Shown here piece by piece: positions 5,219-7,449 of a DNA stretch of 7,449 nucleotides. Made by a program: the position numbers and the translations under genes. This DNA is from an uncultured beta proteobacterium (GTDB taxonomy: Bacteria; Pseudomonadota; Gammaproteobacteria; Burkholderiales; Burkholderiaceae_C): assembly GCA_903834645.1 (NCBI GenBank), contig CAILKA010000572.1, positions 1 through 7,449 on the forward strand, read 5' to 3'. The notes beneath the pieces were generated by a model that was not told the origin of the DNA, did not search any database, and saw nothing but the letters and a program-made list of their open reading frames with translations. Position 1 is the first letter of the stretch. Every line of letters begins with the position of its first letter.

Positions 5219-6499
5219 TCAGCGGCGCACCTCGCCGTTGCCCAGCACGATCCACTTGAGCGACGTCAGGCCCTCCAGGCCCACCGGCCCGCGGGCATGG
5301 AGCTTGTCGGTGGAGATACCGATCTCCGCGCCCAGGCCGTACTCGAACCCATCGGCAAAGCGCGTGCTCGCGTTGACCATGACGCTGGCCGAGTCGACCT
5401 CGCGCAGGAAGCGCATCGCACTCAGGTGGTTCGTCGTCAGGATCGCGTCGGTGTGATGGGAGCCGCAGCGGTTGACGTGGGCGATTGCCTCCTCGAGGCT
5501 GGCAACCACCTTCACGCTGATGACGGGTGCGAGGTACTCCTCGTGCCAGTCAGCCTCGCTGGCGGGCACCACGTCGGCGCCGGGCACCGCGCCGAGGATG
5601 GCACAGGCGGCGGCGTCGCCGCGCATCTGCACCCCCTTGGCGGCGAAGACGGTCCCCATGCGCGGCAGGAAGGCCTGCGCCTGTGCTGCGTGCACGAGCA
5701 GCGACTCGGCCGCGTTGCAGGGGCTGTACTTCTGGGTCTTGGCGTTGTCGGTGACGGTGACGGCCAGGTCCAGGTCGACCTCGGCATCCACGTAGACATG
5801 GCAGTTGCCGTCCAGGTGCTTGATCACGGGCACGCGGGCCTCGGCGCTGATGCGCTCGATGAGGCTCTTGCCCCCGCGCGGAATGATCACGTCCACGTGC
5901 TCGGGCATCGCGATCAGGTGCCCGACCGCCGCGCGGTCGGGTGTCTCGACGAGCTGCACCGCCTCGGGCGGCAGGCCAGCCTCGGCGAGCGCCTGCTGCA
6001 CCAGGCGCCACAGCGCGAGGTTGGAGTGCAGCGCCTCCGAGCCCCCGCGCAGGATGCAGGCGTTGCCGCTCTTGATGGCCAGCGAGGCGGCCTCGATGGT
6101 CACGTTCGGGCGGCTCTCGTAAATCATGCCGAACACACCCAGGGGCACGCGCATGCGGCCCACGCTGATGCCGCTGGGGCGGCGCTTGACATCGCTGATC
6201 TCGCCCACGGGGTCGGGCATGGCGGCGAGCTGCTCGCAGCCTTGGGCCACCGTCTCGACGATTTGAGGCGTCAGGCGCAGGCGGTCCACCAGGGGGGCAG
6301 CCAGGCCGCGTGCCTGCGCCGCGGCCAGGTCCTGGGCATTGGCCTGGGCAAGCGCCTGCGTGGCCTCGCGCAGGCGGCGCGCGAGCACGCGCAGCGCCAC
6401 GTCCTTGGAGGCACTGCCGGCGGCGGCCATGGCGGTGGCGGCCGCGCGCGCTGCGGCCCCCAGGCGGGCCATGTAGGCAGACAGGTCGGTCGGGTTCAC
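5219..6499 (-). CDS. proA: Gamma-glutamyl phosphate reductase (glutamate-5-semialdehyde dehydrogenase)
   Basis: ProA performs the second step of proline synthesis in the cytoplasm: NADPH-dependent reduction of L-glutamyl-5-phosphate to glutamate-5-semialdehyde. The 426-aa length is typical. Visible family blocks are VPLGVFGMIYESRPNVT (about 118-134), GNACILRGGSEA (145-156), VIIPRGGKSLIERI (about 204-217), the catalytic cysteine C261 in KYSPCNAAESLLVH, and GPVGLEGLTSLKW near the C-terminus (404-416). The start is taken as GTG 6499, giving MNPTDLSAYMARLG, which resembles other betaproteobacterial ProA starts. GGGAG lies 11 bases upstream, a little far. The reading frame extends to an ATG at 6553, but that would overlap the end of the permease gene and add 18 residues unlike ProA. 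It follows the permease by 25 bp on the same strand, so the two may be co-transcribed. It has no known link to sulfur oxidation and marks the cluster boundary. Confidence 0.95.
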   Translation of the reverse strand: MNPTDLSAYMARLGAAARAAATAMAAAGSASKDVALRVLARRLREATQALAQANAQDLAAAQARGLAAPLVDRLRLTPQIVETVAQGCEQLAAMPDPVGEISDVKRRPSGISVGRMRVPLGVFGMIYESRPNVTIEAASLAIKSGNACILRGGSEALHSNLALWRLVQQALAEAGLPPEAVQLVETPDRAAVGHLIAMPEHVDVIIPRGGKSLIERISAEARVPVIKHLDGNCHVYVDAEVDLDLAVTVTDNAKTQKYSPCNAAESLLVHAAQAQAFLPRMGTVFAAKGVQMRGDAAACAILGAVPGADVVPASEADWHEEYLAPVISVKVVASLEEAIAHVNRCGSHHTDAILTTNHLSAMRFLREVDSASVMVNASTRFADGFEYGLGAEIGISTDKLHARGPVGLEGLTSLKWIVLGNGEVRR

Positions 6500-6524
6500 G
6501 GCCGCATTTTCTCCCAGACCCGCC

Positions 6525-7449
6525 TCAGCGCGCCCACCAGGCAAGCAGCGCAAGCCACAGCGCCGCGCTGGCCATGAAGCAGCCGGTGGACACCACGATG
6601 GCCGCCGTTGCCTCGGGCTGGAGCACGCGGTAGCGCTGCGCGAAGATGAGCGCGTTGCTGCCCACGGGCAGCGCCCCCATCATCACGACCACTGCCAGCG
6701 CCGTACCCTGCAGGCCGAAGACGGCGCCCGCGATCAGGAGCACCCAGCCCGGCAGCACGAGCAGCTTGAGCACGCTCAGCGCCGCCGCGCCGTGCAGGTG
6801 CTCGCGGATGCCGTACTGCGCGAGGTTCAGTCCGATCAGCACCAGGCACACCGGCACGACTGCCGCGCCCAGCGCGGCCAGCGCCTGGTCGATGGCCGGG
6901 TGCAGGCCCCATCCGGTGAGGTTCCAGGCCATGCCGACCAGCACGGGCAGCGTGACCGGGTGCAGCACCGAGTTGCGCACGGTGCTGCGCACCGTCTGGG
7001 CAAGCGAGCCGTGCCGCTCGGCGCGCGAGATGTCGAGCTCGGCCACGACGGTGGCCACCGTGAGCAGGAGCAGGCCGTGCAGGCTGACAAGCGCCACGTG
7101 CAGCGCCAGGCCCGCCTCGCCGAAGAGCGCGGCCGAGATGGGGATGCCCAGCTGCACCGCGTTGCCGTAGGTGGCCGCCACCGTCAGCGTTGAGGCGCAC
7201 GCCGGGGCCTGCTCGCCGCGGCGCAGCCGGTGCCAGAGATAGACAGCCGCCATGTACAGCAGCGCCGGCACAAAGTAGGCCGCCAGCGTGTGCCAGGGCA
7301 TCTGCGCGAAGTCCTGGCGCACCATCGTGCGAAACAGCAGCGCCGGCACGAACAGCGTGAAGGCGAGATCCGAAAGCACCTGCGCTGGCGACATCGGCGC
7401 CGAGGCCGGCGCCAGGGGGCCCGTTGCGGCGGGCGCAGATGCCGCGCCA
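6525..7449 (-). CDS. AEC-family permease (5' end beyond window)
   Basis: This is an integral inner-membrane transporter of the auxin efflux carrier (AEC) family, whose bacterial members export or exchange small organic anions such as malate or malonate. The substrate here is unknown. Several hydrophobic helices are visible: near FTLFVPALLF, YFVPALLYMAAVY, LHGLLLLTVATVV, VVPVCLVLIGLNL, LLVLPGWVLLIAGAVFG and the final ASAALWLALLAWW. Family hallmarks are ATYGNAVQLGIPI in the first half, PVTLPVLVGMAWN in the middle and GALPVGSNALIFAQRY near the end. The first in-frame ATG, at 7394, would give 289 aa but removes the usual first membrane helix. The frame stays open, Ala/Pro-rich, to the right edge, so the true start probably lies outside and the ATG at 7394 is internal. 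Related AEC proteins run about 300-320 aa. The gene ends 25 bp before the proA start. Confidence 0.82.
   Translation of the reverse strand, partial: GAASAPAATGPLAPASAPMSPAQVLSDLAFTLFVPALLFRTMVRQDFAQMPWHTLAAYFVPALLYMAAVYLWHRLRRGEQAPACASTLTVAATYGNAVQLGIPISAALFGEAGLALHVALVSLHGLLLLTVATVVAELDISRAERHGSLAQTVRSTVRNSVLHPVTLPVLVGMAWNLTGWGLHPAIDQALAALGAAVVPVCLVLIGLNLAQYGIREHLHGAAALSVLKLLVLPGWVLLIAGAVFGLQGTALAVVVMMGALPVGSNALIFAQRYRVLQPEATAAIVVSTGCFMASAALWLALLAWWAR

Noticed and set aside
5078..6577. A 499-codon open frame on the + strand opposite proA
   Set aside because: ProA is certain on the other strand, and this frame has His/Gly/Ala/Arg-rich shadow composition and no recognisable domain.

Overview
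The window is a GC-rich (by eye well above 60% G+C) chromosomal segment carrying the edge of a sox (sulfur/thiosulfate oxidation) cluster, followed by two housekeeping or transport genes. Gene content and protein wording (SoxB, a single-heme SoxE/FccA with SoxF/FccB, a SoxH-type hydrolase, a CTGEKNVS-type ArsR regulator, ProA) suggest a sulfur-oxidising betaproteobacterium, probably Burkholderiales. That is a judgement from sequence style, not from a database search.

Layout. (1) 3-1043 (+) is the C-terminal part of soxB, cut by the left edge. (2) A stem-loop between convergent genes separates it from soxF/fccB (1118-2404, -) and soxE/fccA (2415-2780, -). These form a two-gene unit for a flavocytochrome c sulfide dehydrogenase-like enzyme. 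(3) A 160-bp divergent intergenic region (2781-2940) contains a GC-rich inverted repeat. It also holds an AT-rich promoter/operator candidate directly against the next start codon. (4) A rightward four-gene operon (2941-5175) follows: a SoxH-like metallo-beta-lactamase-fold hydrolase, a periplasmic thioredoxin-like protein (CPFC), a small monoheme cytochrome c, and an ArsR-family repressor (SoxR-type). All three junctions are 4-bp ATGA stop/start overlaps. (5) After another stem-loop come proA (5219-6499, -, GTG start) and an AEC-family permease (6525 to past the right edge, -), lying head-to-tail 25 bp apart.

How the genes fit together. SoxB hydrolyses the sulfate group from SoxYZ-bound sulfur intermediates. 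SoxEF resembles sulfide dehydrogenase or SoxYZ-reactivating flavocytochromes. The SoxH/thioredoxin/cytochrome trio looks like a periplasmic thiol/persulfide-handling module coupled to a heme protein, encoded with its own cysteine-containing ArsR sensor. The natural hypothesis is that this ArsR protein binds the AT-rich site at about 2922-2949 and controls its own operon, and perhaps soxEF, in response to sulfane sulfur. proA and the permease mark the probable end of the sox locus. No mobile elements, CRISPR arrays, tRNA or rRNA genes were seen, and no gap exceeds 300 bases.
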